Shown here: piece by piece, positions 33,639 to 42,323 of the stretch
Position numbering within the stretch: position 1 is the first letter of the stretch
How the letters are laid out: each line of letters starts with the position of its first letter
Source: Bacilli bacterium
Lineage (GTDB): Bacteria; Bacillota_I; Bacilli_A; JAJDGJ01
NCBI GenBank assembly: GCA_031272545.1
Contig: JAISTP010000054.1
Span: 1-57,528 of the forward strand
Length of the DNA: 57,528 nucleotides
Reading direction: 5' to 3'
Position numbers and translations under genes: made by a program
The notes under the pieces: model-generated
What the model was told of the DNA's origin: nothing
The model's database searches: none
The model's input: the letters and a program-made list of their open reading frames with translations, nothing else

Positions 33639-34810
33639 TTAATCATCCTATACTTCTTAATAATATCATTTTGATAAGTATTTATTCTTTCATCTATTTC
33701 ATTTATATCATAATTAATAACACGCCCAGCATAATCACAAGTACCTATTATTTCAAGTAAGTAAAATAAATTACGATATTTATTTTTTAATAATTTCATT
33801 TCTTCAATATTATTACCTTCGGCTAGTTCTCTTATTTTCATATGATCATTAATTAAATTAGTAATCATTTTAATATCTTTTTTATTTTCACAAAAATAAG
33901 GTTGATATTTTTCAAAATAAATTACACTTTCTATTTCATGATCTTTATTAGTTAATAGCTTACCATAATCATGAAATAATAAGGCAATAAAAACTAAATA
34001 ATATTCTCTAGTACCAAGTTTATTTTTAAAATAACTTAAAGCTATTAAACATCCTTTAACATGTTTAAATAAACTCTTTTCTGGATGAAATTTATTGATT
34101 GTAAGATGTTCTTTTAATTTATCTAATTCAAGAAAATCATCTAAATAAAAGAAAAATTCATCAATATTAAAATAAGAACTTAAAATAATACTTCTAAATA
34201 AATTAATAGTTTTAGTACTAGGTTGATACCATAAATATTTAGATAAACCAATATTAACATTCTTACAATCTTCACTTATCTTTAGATTATAAATAAAAGC
34301 ATATTTTAATAAACGAAGAACACGAATACTATCTTCTTGATAAGTATCTTTATTTACAACGTTAATAATTCTATCATTAATATCTTTCATCCCATTAACA
34401 TAATCAAGTATTTTATTATTTCGATAATCATACATTAAGGCATTCATTGTAAAATCACGGCGTAAAACAGTATCTTTTATCGCAATATTATCAAAAGATA
34501 ATTCATAATCATCATAACAATGACCTATTTTTGTTTCTTTTCTTGTTAAAGAAATATCCATCTTATTTTTAGTAGTAATTACTTTAAATTTATCATTGAT
34601 AAATAAAATATCATCTTTTAAAATATTTTTTAATTTATCAAAACTAATATTATTTACTTCTACATCAATATCATTAATATCAACACAAAGAAAGAAATTT
34701 CTTAAACAACCGCCAACTAAATAAACATTACCATGATTATTTATAATTTTATCTAAGATATTTCTTTGTTCATTATTAAGAATTAAATTACTTAATTTTT
34801 CTATTTTCAA
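33635..34810 (-). CDS. CCA-adding enzyme / poly(A) polymerase family nucleotidyltransferase with HD domain
   Basis: About 391 residues, class II tRNA nucleotidyltransferase fold. The catalytic head is YLVGGCLRNFF (about residue 30) with DINDIDVEV (about 45). The next block is LRRDFTMNALMYD (about 118). The C-terminal part has an HD motif in LLFHDYGKL (about 280). With no other candidate in view, the 3' CCA end of tRNA is the likely substrate. The start is uncertain: TTG 34810 with a weak GGGTG gives the family-like N-terminus KIEKLSN; TTG 34834 is an alternative. The gene overlaps purB. Confidence 0.82.
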   Translation of the reverse strand: MKIEKLSNLILNNEQRNILDKIINNHGNVYLVGGCLRNFFLCVDINDIDVEVNNISFDKLKNILKDDILFINDKFKVITTKNKMDISLTRKETKIGHCYDDYELSFDNIAIKDTVLRRDFTMNALMYDYRNNKILDYVNGMKDINDRIINVVNKDTYQEDSIRVLRLLKYAFIYNLKISEDCKNVNIGLSKYLWYQPSTKTINLFRSIILSSYFNIDEFFFYLDDFLELDKLKEHLTINKFHPEKSLFKHVKGCLIALSYFKNKLGTREYYLVFIALLFHDYGKLLTNKDHEIESVIYFEKYQPYFCENKKDIKMITNLINDHMKIRELAEGNNIEEMKLLKNKYRNLFYLLEIIGTCDYAGRVINYDINEIDERINTYQNDIIKKYRMIK

Positions 34811-36095
34811 ACACCCTTTTATAGATAGTATCAACTTCTTTTAAAGCAAATTTAACATCAAAACAACTAGCTAATTCTTCTGGTGTTAAAATATTCATAA
34901 CTAATGCTGAAGAGCTTAAAAGTACATGTAAATCAATACCTTCTTTATAAGACTTTAAAGCTAATGGTTGCACAGTATCATAGGCTTCTTCTCTAGATAG
35001 ACCATGTTCAACTAAAGTATTTAATACTCTTCCTGAAAAAACAGCTCCATGAGTTAAATAAATATTTTCAACCATTTTTTCTTCATCAACTTCTAAATTT
35101 AATAAAATATTTTTAAAACGACGCAATACATAGTGAAGTAAAGTTGTTGCATCAGGAATAATAATTCTTTCAGCACTACTATGTGAAATATCTCTTTCAT
35201 GCCATAAAACAATATTTTCAAATGAAGTAACCATGTAACCTCTCATTACACGAGCACAACCACATAAATTCTCACAAGAGATAGGATTTCTTTTATGAGG
35301 CATAGCAGAAGAACCCTTTTGACCTTTACTAAAACCTTCTTTTACTTCATTAACTTCACTTCTTTGTAAATGTCTAAATTCAGTACAAATTTTCTCAACA
35401 CTAGAAGCAATTAAAGCAAGTGTTGAAAGATATTGGGCATGGCGATCACGTTGTAATATTTGCGTAGAAATATTACTAGAAGCAATATCTAATTTTAAAC
35501 ATACATAATCTTGGACAAAAGGAGGTGTATTAGAAAAAGTTCCAACAGCTCCACTAATTTTACCAACTTCAATATTTTTTTGTGCATTTTTAAATCTTTC
35601 AATATTACGAACAAATTCATCATAATATAAAGCAAGTTTTAATCCAAAAGTAGTTATCTCCGCATGAATACCATGGGTACGACCAATACATGCACTATAT
35701 TTATATTGATGAGCCATTTTATTTAATATTTGTAAGACATCATAAATTTCTTTTTCTAATAATTCATTAGCTTGTTTAATTAAATAACCATAAGCTGTAT
35801 CTACAACATCAGTACTTGTTAAACCATAATGAACCCATTTTTTTTCATAACCAAGACTTTCACTCACAGTTCTAGTAAAAGCAATAACATCATGTTTAGT
35901 TAAAGCTTCAATCTCTTTAATTCTATCAACATTAAAAGTAGCTTTTTCTTTTAATAATTCTACATCAACTTCAGGTATTACACCTAATTTAGACCAAGCT
36001 TCACAAGCTAATAATTCAACTTTTAGCCAAGCATCAAACTTAGCTTGATCACTCCAAATATTATCCATTTCTTTTGTGCTATATCTTTCTATCAT
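34788..36095 (-). CDS. purB: Adenylosuccinate lyase
   Basis: 435 residues, cytoplasmic; releases fumarate from SAICAR and adenylosuccinate in purine synthesis. The fumarase-superfamily signature GSSAMPHKRNPI lies near residue 258. WVHYGLTSTDVVDTA (about 82) and GRTHGIHAEITTFG (about 138) carry the other active-site residues. The start is ATG 36095 eight bases after GGAG; the frame could extend to TTG 36113 but that codon overlaps the ribosome site. It heads an operon with the nucleotidyltransferase, miaA and the TcdA fusion. Confidence 0.96.
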   Translation of the reverse strand: MIERYSTKEMDNIWSDQAKFDAWLKVELLACEAWSKLGVIPEVDVELLKEKATFNVDRIKEIEALTKHDVIAFTRTVSESLGYEKKWVHYGLTSTDVVDTAYGYLIKQANELLEKEIYDVLQILNKMAHQYKYSACIGRTHGIHAEITTFGLKLALYYDEFVRNIERFKNAQKNIEVGKISGAVGTFSNTPPFVQDYVCLKLDIASSNISTQILQRDRHAQYLSTLALIASSVEKICTEFRHLQRSEVNEVKEGFSKGQKGSSAMPHKRNPISCENLCGCARVMRGYMVTSFENIVLWHERDISHSSAERIIIPDATTLLHYVLRRFKNILLNLEVDEEKMVENIYLTHGAVFSGRVLNTLVEHGLSREEAYDTVQPLALKSYKEGIDLHVLLSSSALVMNILTPEELASCFDVKFALKEVDTIYKRVFENRKIK

Positions 36096-36181
36096 TAACT
36101 TCACTCCATTCAATAGTATTTTAACATAAATAGCATCGCAAGCATATGTTTATACTTAAACACTTATAATCTTTTAAACAA

Positions 36182-36206
36182 TAAAAAGTCGCTATAAGCG
36201 ACTTTT
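36182..36206 (-). terminator. Terminator of the purine permease gene
   Basis: A perfect stem AAAAGTCGCT/AGCGACTTTT (36184-36193 with 36197-36206), a 3-nt loop and T run on the minus strand, 16 bases after the stop codon. Confidence 0.9.
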
Positions 36207-36221
36207 AATAAATTAATATAA

Positions 36222-37544
36222 CTATAAAGCTTTGCTTATAAAGTAAATAATAAAGCAGATAGCTAAGCCATACATTATTGGATTAATTTTTTCTCTTTCT
36301 TTCTTAACAACTTTCATAATAACCCAAATTAAGAAACCAACAGCTATACCAGTCGCAATGCTATAACTTAAAACCATAAACATCATAGTTAAAAAAGCAG
36401 CTGCAGTATCCGCAATATCTTCAAAATCAATATGCTTTACACTAGACATCATAATACAACCTACCGCTACTAAAGCAGGAGTAGTAACTGAAGAAGTAAT
36501 AACACTCATTAAAGGAGAAAAGAAAGTAGCTAATAAAAATAAAATAGCAACAGTACAAGCTACTAAACCTGTTCTCCCTCCTGATTCAACACCTACGGTA
36601 CTTTCCGCATATGAAGTAACTGAAGAAGTACCAACAATTGCTCCTAAAGTAGTAGCTGTCGCATCAGACATTAAGGCTTTATTTGCATCAATTAACTCAC
36701 CTTTAGGTGTTAATAAACCAGCACGAGTCGCAATACCAACTAAAGTACCAGCAGTATCAAAGAAATCAAGAAATAATACTGTAAAGATAGCCATTAAAAA
36801 TTTTGGATCTGTTAATAAAGGTAATAATGGTTGATCAAATAATTTTCCAAATACTGGACTTAAACTTGGTGGAGTATCAAATACATGTGTTGGCATTGGA
36901 CATACTCCAATAATAACACCAACAATAGCAGTAATAATCATACCAATAAAAATAGCAGCTTTAGTATTTCGTGATAATAAAATTAAAACAACAATAATAC
37001 CAAAAACAGCTAATAAAACACTTTTATCACCAAGGTTACCTAAAGTAACTAATGTAGAAGTATCGGCTTTAATAACTCCAGCACTTTTTAAACCTACTAA
37101 TGTAATAAACATTCCAATACCAGCACTAACCGCGTATTTTAAAGATTTCGGAATCGCATTAATGATTTTCTCACGAAGTCCACTAGCTGCTATGATAATA
37201 AAAATAAGTCCAGAACAAAATACCGCAAATAAACCTTGACTAAAACTATAACCTAATCCATTTGCTGCAGCTGGCAAACAAATAGTATATGCAAAGAAAG
37301 CGTTCATTCCCATACCAGGAGCTTGTGCTACAGGATAATTAGCATATAATCCCATAATTAAAGTTCCGATTGCCGCCGCAATAGCAGTAGCCACAAAAAC
37401 AGCATTTTTATCCATTCCTGCATCACTTAGTATTGTAGGATTAACAAAAAGAATGTAACACATACTTAGGAAAACAGTAACTCCAGCTATAATTTCGCGA
37501 GAGACAGTAGATTTTCTTTCACTAATCTTAAAAAATTTATCCAA
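36222..37544 (-). CDS. pbuG: Guanine/hypoxanthine permease, NCS2 AzgA/PbuG type
   Basis: 440-residue membrane symporter for purine bases. The N-terminal REIIAGVTVFLSMCYILFVN and the APGMGMNAFFAY block (about residue 75) define the AzgA/PbuG branch. DFFDTAGTLVGIATRAG (about 265) and the TSSVTSYAESTVGVESGGRT region (about 308) are its second signature. The start is TTG 37544, nine bases after GGAGG; no in-frame ATG is near. A guanine riboswitch with terminator controls the leader, which supports guanine or hypoxanthine as substrate. It is a single-gene unit. Confidence 0.93.
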   Translation of the reverse strand: MDKFFKISERKSTVSREIIAGVTVFLSMCYILFVNPTILSDAGMDKNAVFVATAIAAAIGTLIMGLYANYPVAQAPGMGMNAFFAYTICLPAAANGLGYSFSQGLFAVFCSGLIFIIIAASGLREKIINAIPKSLKYAVSAGIGMFITLVGLKSAGVIKADTSTLVTLGNLGDKSVLLAVFGIIVVLILLSRNTKAAIFIGMIITAIVGVIIGVCPMPTHVFDTPPSLSPVFGKLFDQPLLPLLTDPKFLMAIFTVLFLDFFDTAGTLVGIATRAGLLTPKGELIDANKALMSDATATTLGAIVGTSSVTSYAESTVGVESGGRTGLVACTVAILFLLATFFSPLMSVITSSVTTPALVAVGCIMMSSVKHIDFEDIADTAAAFLTMMFMVLSYSIATGIAVGFLIWVIMKVVKKEREKINPIMYGLAICFIIYFISKAL

Positions 37545-37581
37545 AATAATAAACCTCCATATTTGATTTAACCATTAAAAT

Positions 37582-37611
37582 AAAAAAGCCCACATTATAA
37601 ATAAGGGCTTT
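37582..37611 (-). terminator. Expression-platform terminator of the guanine riboswitch
   Basis: Minus-strand stem AAAGCCC/GGGCTTT (37605-37611 with 37585-37591) and a T run. Its 5' arm CCCTTAT (37601-37607) is complementary to ATAAGGG in the 3' strand of aptamer stem P1 (37625-37631), so the two structures compete. Confidence 0.85.
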
Positions 37612-37622
37612 AAAAATAAAAA

Positions 37623-37695
37623 TACCCTTATAGTCTCACATTTACGGTGTAAGGTAGAAACTTGTTAGCCATATCCTAACCTTTATATAATGGTA
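37623..37695 (-). promoter_or_regulatory. Guanine-sensing purine riboswitch
   Basis: Minus-strand purine aptamer. P1 pairs 37686-37695 with 37623-37632 (one mismatch). P2 is GTTAG/CTAAC with the GATATGG loop, J2/3 is AAGTTTCTACC, and P3 has the CCGTAAA loop between TTACA and TGTGA-like arms. The specificity base before P1 is C (GACTAT), the guanine form; adenine switches have T. With guanine bound, P1 forms and frees the terminator, so the permease gene is switched off. Confidence 0.95.
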
Positions 37696-37700
37696 TAAGT

Positions 37701-37709
37701 ATTATAACA
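37701..37709 (-). promoter_or_regulatory. Extended -10 promoter of the riboswitch-permease unit
   Basis: Minus strand TGT-TATAAT (37701-37709), directly upstream of the aptamer. No good -35 box is seen at the right distance, which fits an extended -10 promoter. Confidence 0.6.
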
Positions 37710-37769
37710 CATTTTTAGACAAAAAATAGACAAATTTTTAATAATATAGCACTTATTAATTAAATAAAT

Positions 37770-38375
37770 TTATTTTTGACCTGCTAAATGCCATAAATAT
37801 AAAGAGGCAACTGAAGCAAAAGGAGTATATCTTTGATAATATTCATTAAATAGTTCTTTCTTAATTTCTTGATGATGATAAAGTAATTTCATTCCTCTTA
37901 TAATAGCTAAATCATCATATGCAAGAACATTCATTCGATTCATACTAAAAATCATTAACATTTCAGCACTCCATTGACCAATACCTTTTAATTTAGTTAA
38001 TTCTTTTATAACATCTTCATCGCTTGAAGAAGATAAACTATTTAAATCAAATTCTTTATTAATAATCTTAGCAGTAATATCTTTAATATAATTAGCTTTT
38101 TTAAAAGTCATACCGCAACTTTGAATATCTTCAATACTAGCCATATTAATTACTTCAGGAGTAATATTAATAAATTTATCTTTAAATCTTTGCCAAACAA
38201 GATGATGAGCTTTAGTAGATATTTGTTGGCCAATAATAGTATTTATTAAGGCTTGAAATAAATCAGGAATAATTTCTCTTTTAATCATCCCTACTTTATC
38301 AATATAAGCTTTTAATTCTTTATCTTTACTTTTAAGATAAGCTAACTCTTTATTACTATATTTAAAATAAGTCAT
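37770..38375 (-). CDS. DNA-3-methyladenine glycosylase II-like (HhH-GPD) protein
   Basis: About 201 residues, base-excision repair glycosylase of the helix-hairpin-helix superfamily. The N-terminal half has ALINTIIGQQISTKAHHLVW; the hairpin is LTKLKGIGQWSAEML (about residue 127), and the catalytic Asp is expected in LAYDDLAIIRG (about 152). The absence of a C-terminal Cys cluster argues against EndoIII/MutY. The start is ATG 38375, one base past the glutaminase stop; the TTG at 38384 is less likely. It resembles the short AlkA-type proteins without the N-terminal domain. Confidence 0.85.
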   Translation of the reverse strand: MTYFKYSNKELAYLKSKDKELKAYIDKVGMIKREIIPDLFQALINTIIGQQISTKAHHLVWQRFKDKFINITPEVINMASIEDIQSCGMTFKKANYIKDITAKIINKEFDLNSLSSSSDEDVIKELTKLKGIGQWSAEMLMIFSMNRMNVLAYDDLAIIRGMKLLYHHQEIKKELFNEYYQRYTPFASVASLYLWHLAGQK

Positions 38376-38376
38376 A

Positions 38377-39309
38377 TTATTCAAAAAGACTAATTCCTAA
38401 TTCAGTAGTCAGTTTTTCTAAAAAAGCAATACCTAAATAAGAATTACCTTTACTATCTAATGAAGGGCCAAAAACACCAATGCCCATACCATCATTATCT
38501 AAAGAAACAGACATAATACCACCACCAACACCAGATTTTGAAGGTAAGCCAACACGTAAAGCAAACTCACCAGAACCATCATACATTCCACATAAACACA
38601 TAATAGCACGTAATTCTTTAGCAACAATACTAGAAAAAATACTAAAACCATTTAAATTCATACCATTATGAGCAATACTTAAAGCAATTTTCGCAAGATC
38701 TTCACATGTTACTTCAATAGAACATATTTTAAAATAAGCATCTAAAATAACTTCAATATCACCTTCTAAAACACCAGTACTATTCATATAATAAGCTAAT
38801 GATTTATTTCTTGAACCAGTACTAGCTTCTGATTGATAAACATTTTTATCATAGGTAATATCATCATTACCAGTAATATTTTTTATTAAAGAAATAATAC
38901 GCTGTACTTTTTCTTCGGAAGTATCCCCTTTAATAAAAGAAGTACAAACAATTGCTCCGGCATTAATAAAAGGATTCAAAGGTTTATTATCTTCTTTTAA
39001 TTCAAGATTAGCAATACTATTAAAAGATGAAGAAGTTGGTTCAATATTAACTTTCTTAAAAACCTTTTCATGACCACTATCTAATATCGCTTGAATTAAA
39101 ATACATACTTTAGAAACACTTTGCATAGAAAACTTCTTTTGATAATCACCGATACCATAAATAGTACCATTACTTGTAATTAAAGCTGCTCCAAATAAAT
39201 TAGGATCTACTTTCGCAAGTTCAGGAATATAAGAAGCAACTTCACCTTTTTGTTTAAGTTCTAAACATTCATAATAAACTTTATCAATTGTATTTTGAAT
39301 ATTTTTCAT
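38377..39309 (-). CDS. glsA: Glutaminase
   Basis: About 310 residues, beta-lactamase-fold enzyme converting glutamine to glutamate and ammonia. The catalytic Ser-x-x-Lys is in KFSMQSVSKVC (about residue 55). NPFINAGAI (about 108), the Tyr of LAYYMNSTG (about 185) and GLPSKSGVGGGIM (about 255) complete the site. The start is ATG 39309 with GAGG eight bases upstream; longer frames lack a ribosome site. It supplies glutamate and fits the methylaspartate fermentation encoded at 20-31 kb. Confidence 0.95.
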   Translation of the reverse strand: MKNIQNTIDKVYYECLELKQKGEVASYIPELAKVDPNLFGAALITSNGTIYGIGDYQKKFSMQSVSKVCILIQAILDSGHEKVFKKVNIEPTSSSFNSIANLELKEDNKPLNPFINAGAIVCTSFIKGDTSEEKVQRIISLIKNITGNDDITYDKNVYQSEASTGSRNKSLAYYMNSTGVLEGDIEVILDAYFKICSIEVTCEDLAKIALSIAHNGMNLNGFSIFSSIVAKELRAIMCLCGMYDGSGEFALRVGLPSKSGVGGGIMSVSLDNDGMGIGVFGPSLDSKGNSYLGIAFLEKLTTELGISLFE

Positions 39310-39379
39310 ATAATCATCCTCTTTCATAAAATAACATTCATAGTATAACAAATTAATAGTTAGAATACATTTATATCCA

Positions 39380-41533
39380 CTAAATATTATTTAAAAAACT
39401 TGCTAGTATCTTTTCACATTCATCTTTATTTTCTATCGTAAAACTAATCATTTTATAATTAGTTTTTTGATCATTAAATAATGGTTTATCAGAAAATAAT
39501 TCTAAACAATCATAACCACGATATACTAAAGGTAATTTCTTATTATTATCACTAGTTAAATAATATTGTTTTTCTTGACATAAGTGACAATCATTACATT
39601 TATCTTTTTTATTATTATTTATCGGACAATACTCCATAATCATTAAAGGAAGATAAGTATATGCTAAACTAGTAGTTGTTTGATTAACTATTTTATTATT
39701 AAATAATTTATCTTCAAAACTTACCATAACATTAGTTACATTATATTCTTTAAGTAACTGTAATCCATATATATTAGTAATATTCATTGATAAATTAACT
39801 TCTAATTGTTTATTTTTTAATTTATGTAACATCCCTAATTCACTAACCATAACTTTTGAATAAGGTGTTATAATATCAATAATTTCACCAAAATATTCAT
39901 CTTTAATTACTCTAGGCAAAACAGGAATAATTACTTTAAAATCTTTATTAATTTCATTAAGTAATTTTAGATTATCTACATAAACTTCTTCAACATGATA
40001 CTTTATTAATATTTTGGCTTGTTCATAAGTTCTTATACAAAATTTATAGCCATAAAATGAAACAGGTTCTTTATTAAAACTAATATTATTATTTTTAATT
40101 AATTTATTCTTAAATAAATTAGAATTAACTAAATTATCAATGATATTACGTTTAAAACTATTAATTAAACCTTTTGAGACAAAGAATTCTCTAGTACCTT
40201 GTACATCAATATTAAAACGAATTGGAGTATCATTAGTTTTGGAAAATATTTTAACAATATCATCATGATTCATAATATTATTAATTGGCTTTTCAATAAC
40301 AAAATCACTAATAAAAGAATTATTATTTACTAATACAATAATAGGTTTATTCAATTCTAAAAAAATGCTTATATCATAATTAAGCTTGCGATAATATTTT
40401 TTACTACAAACTTTTATTTCATCACTTAAGCGATTACTTTTTACTAAATAGACATCATCATTTTTATTAACATGATTATCTTTATTAATTCTGATAACAT
40501 TATTATCAATTTGATTAACTTCTTTAACTAACCATCCACTTTCATAATTATCATTAACTATTCTAATATTATCTTTAAGATATATTTTTTTAGATGTTTT
40601 AATATCAAGATACTTATTATTAAAACTAATTATTTTACCTAAATATAGACCATTATTATTAATTCTTTTTTTATTACTAAGTTCATTACTAGAAGCTGAT
40701 AATAATTTTCCTTTAGTATATTGTCTATTAAAAGCTATTTGAACATTATCAAACATAACTTTATCTTCATGATTATTTAAAATACTTTGATAATATTTAA
40801 TTACTGAATAAAGATATTCTTTAGATTTTAAACGTCCTTCAATCTTAAAAGAATCAACACTATTATTAAGTAAGAGAATGTCATTTTTAATAGCTAAATC
40901 TTTAAGACTTAATTGATAATCATCTTTATTATTAAAATAATGATGACGACGACAATTTTGTTCACAACTACCTCTATTACCTGAACCTGTTTGATAGAAT
41001 GCTGAATAATAACATTGTCCTGAATATGAAGTACATAAAGCTCCATGGATAAATACTTCTAATGATAATAAAGGAAAGATATGATGATAATGTTTAATTT
41101 TATCTAAACTTAACTCACGAGGTATCACTACTCTTTTAATATTATTAGCTAAAGCAAAAGCTAAACAATTAAAATTATGTAAATGCATTTGCGTTGAACC
41201 ATGTAATTCTAATGTAGGATAAACATTTTTTAAATAATATAATAAACCAAGATCTTGAATTATTAAAGCATCAATATTAAGAGATATTAAATCATCAACA
41301 TATTTAATTACATCATCAAACTCATTATCAAAAATTAAAGTATTTAAAGTAACATATACTTTAGTATGATAAAGATGAGCATAAATAATAATATCATTTA
41401 AATCTTCTAAATTTAAACTAGCCGCTTGACGTGCTGAAAAAGCTGGACCACTAACATAAATAGCATCAGCTTGAAGATTGATTGCTAGAACAGCACTATC
41501 TTTATCTTTGATAGGAACTAATAACTCACTCAT
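39380..41533 (-). CDS. Peptidase U32 family protein (RlhA-like, with DUF3656 region)
   Basis: 717 residues. The N-terminal half is the U32 fold with EVFIHGALCTSYSGQCYYS (about residue 163) and GNRGSCEQNCRRHH (about 190), giving four clustered Cys that may bind an iron-sulfur centre, then SFKIEGRLKSKEY (about 228). A long second half follows, as in RlhA/YdcP, which hydroxylates C2501 of 23S rRNA. A CxxC-rich block near residue 650 (YCPINNNKKDKCNDCHLCQ) could be another metal site. Despite the family name, proteolysis is doubtful; rRNA or tRNA hydroxylation is the likelier role. It overlaps the CPBP gene by 4 bases. Confidence 0.82.
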   Translation of the reverse strand: MSELLVPIKDKDSAVLAINLQADAIYVSGPAFSARQAASLNLEDLNDIIIYAHLYHTKVYVTLNTLIFDNEFDDVIKYVDDLISLNIDALIIQDLGLLYYLKNVYPTLELHGSTQMHLHNFNCLAFALANNIKRVVIPRELSLDKIKHYHHIFPLLSLEVFIHGALCTSYSGQCYYSAFYQTGSGNRGSCEQNCRRHHYFNNKDDYQLSLKDLAIKNDILLLNNSVDSFKIEGRLKSKEYLYSVIKYYQSILNNHEDKVMFDNVQIAFNRQYTKGKLLSASSNELSNKKRINNNGLYLGKIISFNNKYLDIKTSKKIYLKDNIRIVNDNYESGWLVKEVNQIDNNVIRINKDNHVNKNDDVYLVKSNRLSDEIKVCSKKYYRKLNYDISIFLELNKPIIVLVNNNSFISDFVIEKPINNIMNHDDIVKIFSKTNDTPIRFNIDVQGTREFFVSKGLINSFKRNIIDNLVNSNLFKNKLIKNNNISFNKEPVSFYGYKFCIRTYEQAKILIKYHVEEVYVDNLKLLNEINKDFKVIIPVLPRVIKDEYFGEIIDIITPYSKVMVSELGMLHKLKNKQLEVNLSMNITNIYGLQLLKEYNVTNVMVSFEDKLFNNKIVNQTTTSLAYTYLPLMIMEYCPINNNKKDKCNDCHLCQEKQYYLTSDNNKKLPLVYRGYDCLELFSDKPLFNDQKTNYKMISFTIENKDECEKILASFLNNI

Positions 41534-42243
41534 AGACTCACCATCGCAATAAAGGCAATTAAGTTATTACAAAAATGTAATACATATGTAGCTAAGATAT
41601 TATGATTAGATTTATAATAAACATAAATAATTACCAAAGAAACAATAAAATATTGTAAGAAAATAAAAAGATTACTGATACTAAAATTAGTAATAAAACT
41701 AAAATCATGAGCTAAACCAAATAATAAAGCCGCAATAATATAAAAATATAATCTATTACTTTTTTTATCTTTAACAAAGACACCCATTAAACTCATTCTA
41801 AAAATTAATTCTTCTAAAAAAGGAATTATTAAGACAATTAAAGAAAAAACAATAATGACTGGAGCATGATTAGCCATTTCATTAATAACTTCTTGATTTT
41901 GACTAGTACCATTAGAATTCATTCCTTCAATAAAAACTCTGATAATATTAAATACTATTGAAAAAGCCCAATATGCTAGAAAACCTAAAACACCATATTT
42001 AATTGCTTCTTTATAATGATCTATGCTATATAATATTTTACTTTTTAAATAATTAAAATTAGTAATAATAATTAAGATTAAAGTTAAAACAGCAGTAAAT
42101 CCTACAAAATATAAAGATGTTAAACTATCAATTAATGATGATTTGGAAGTACTAGAACCAAATAAATTATAGATTAATAATCCAGAAAATAATTGAACAA
42201 CTAAATAAATTATTATATTAATTAAAGCTTTAATACGACTCAT
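41530..42243 (-). CDS. CPBP family intramembrane metalloprotease
   Basis: 237 residues with about seven hydrophobic segments. Abi/CAAX-protease motifs are EELIFR (EExxxR, about residue 144), FGLAHD (FxxxH, about 174) and HFCNN (HxxxN, about 222), which form the zinc site in the membrane. Family members include prenyl-protein proteases and bacteriocin-immunity proteins. There is no bacteriocin or peptide gene next to it, so the substrate is unknown. GGAGG precedes the ATG, and an ileS terminator lies just upstream. Confidence 0.85.
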   Translation of the reverse strand: MSRIKALINIIIYLVVQLFSGLLIYNLFGSSTSKSSLIDSLTSLYFVGFTAVLTLILIIITNFNYLKSKILYSIDHYKEAIKYGVLGFLAYWAFSIVFNIIRVFIEGMNSNGTSQNQEVINEMANHAPVIIVFSLIVLIIPFLEELIFRMSLMGVFVKDKKSNRLYFYIIAALLFGLAHDFSFITNFSISNLFIFLQYFIVSLVIIYVYYKSNHNILATYVLHFCNNLIAFIAMVSL

Positions 42244-42258
42244 AGAAAAAACCTCCTA

Positions 42259-42287
42259 TAAAAAAAGAAGTATAAAAATACTTCTTT
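42259..42287 (-). terminator. Terminator of ileS
   Basis: A perfect stem AAAGAAGTAT/ATACTTCTTT (42264-42273 with 42278-42287), a 4-nt loop and a T run on the minus strand. Confidence 0.88.
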
Positions 42288-42323
42288 AGTATAACATTAT
42301 TGATAAATAAAAACTAATATAAA

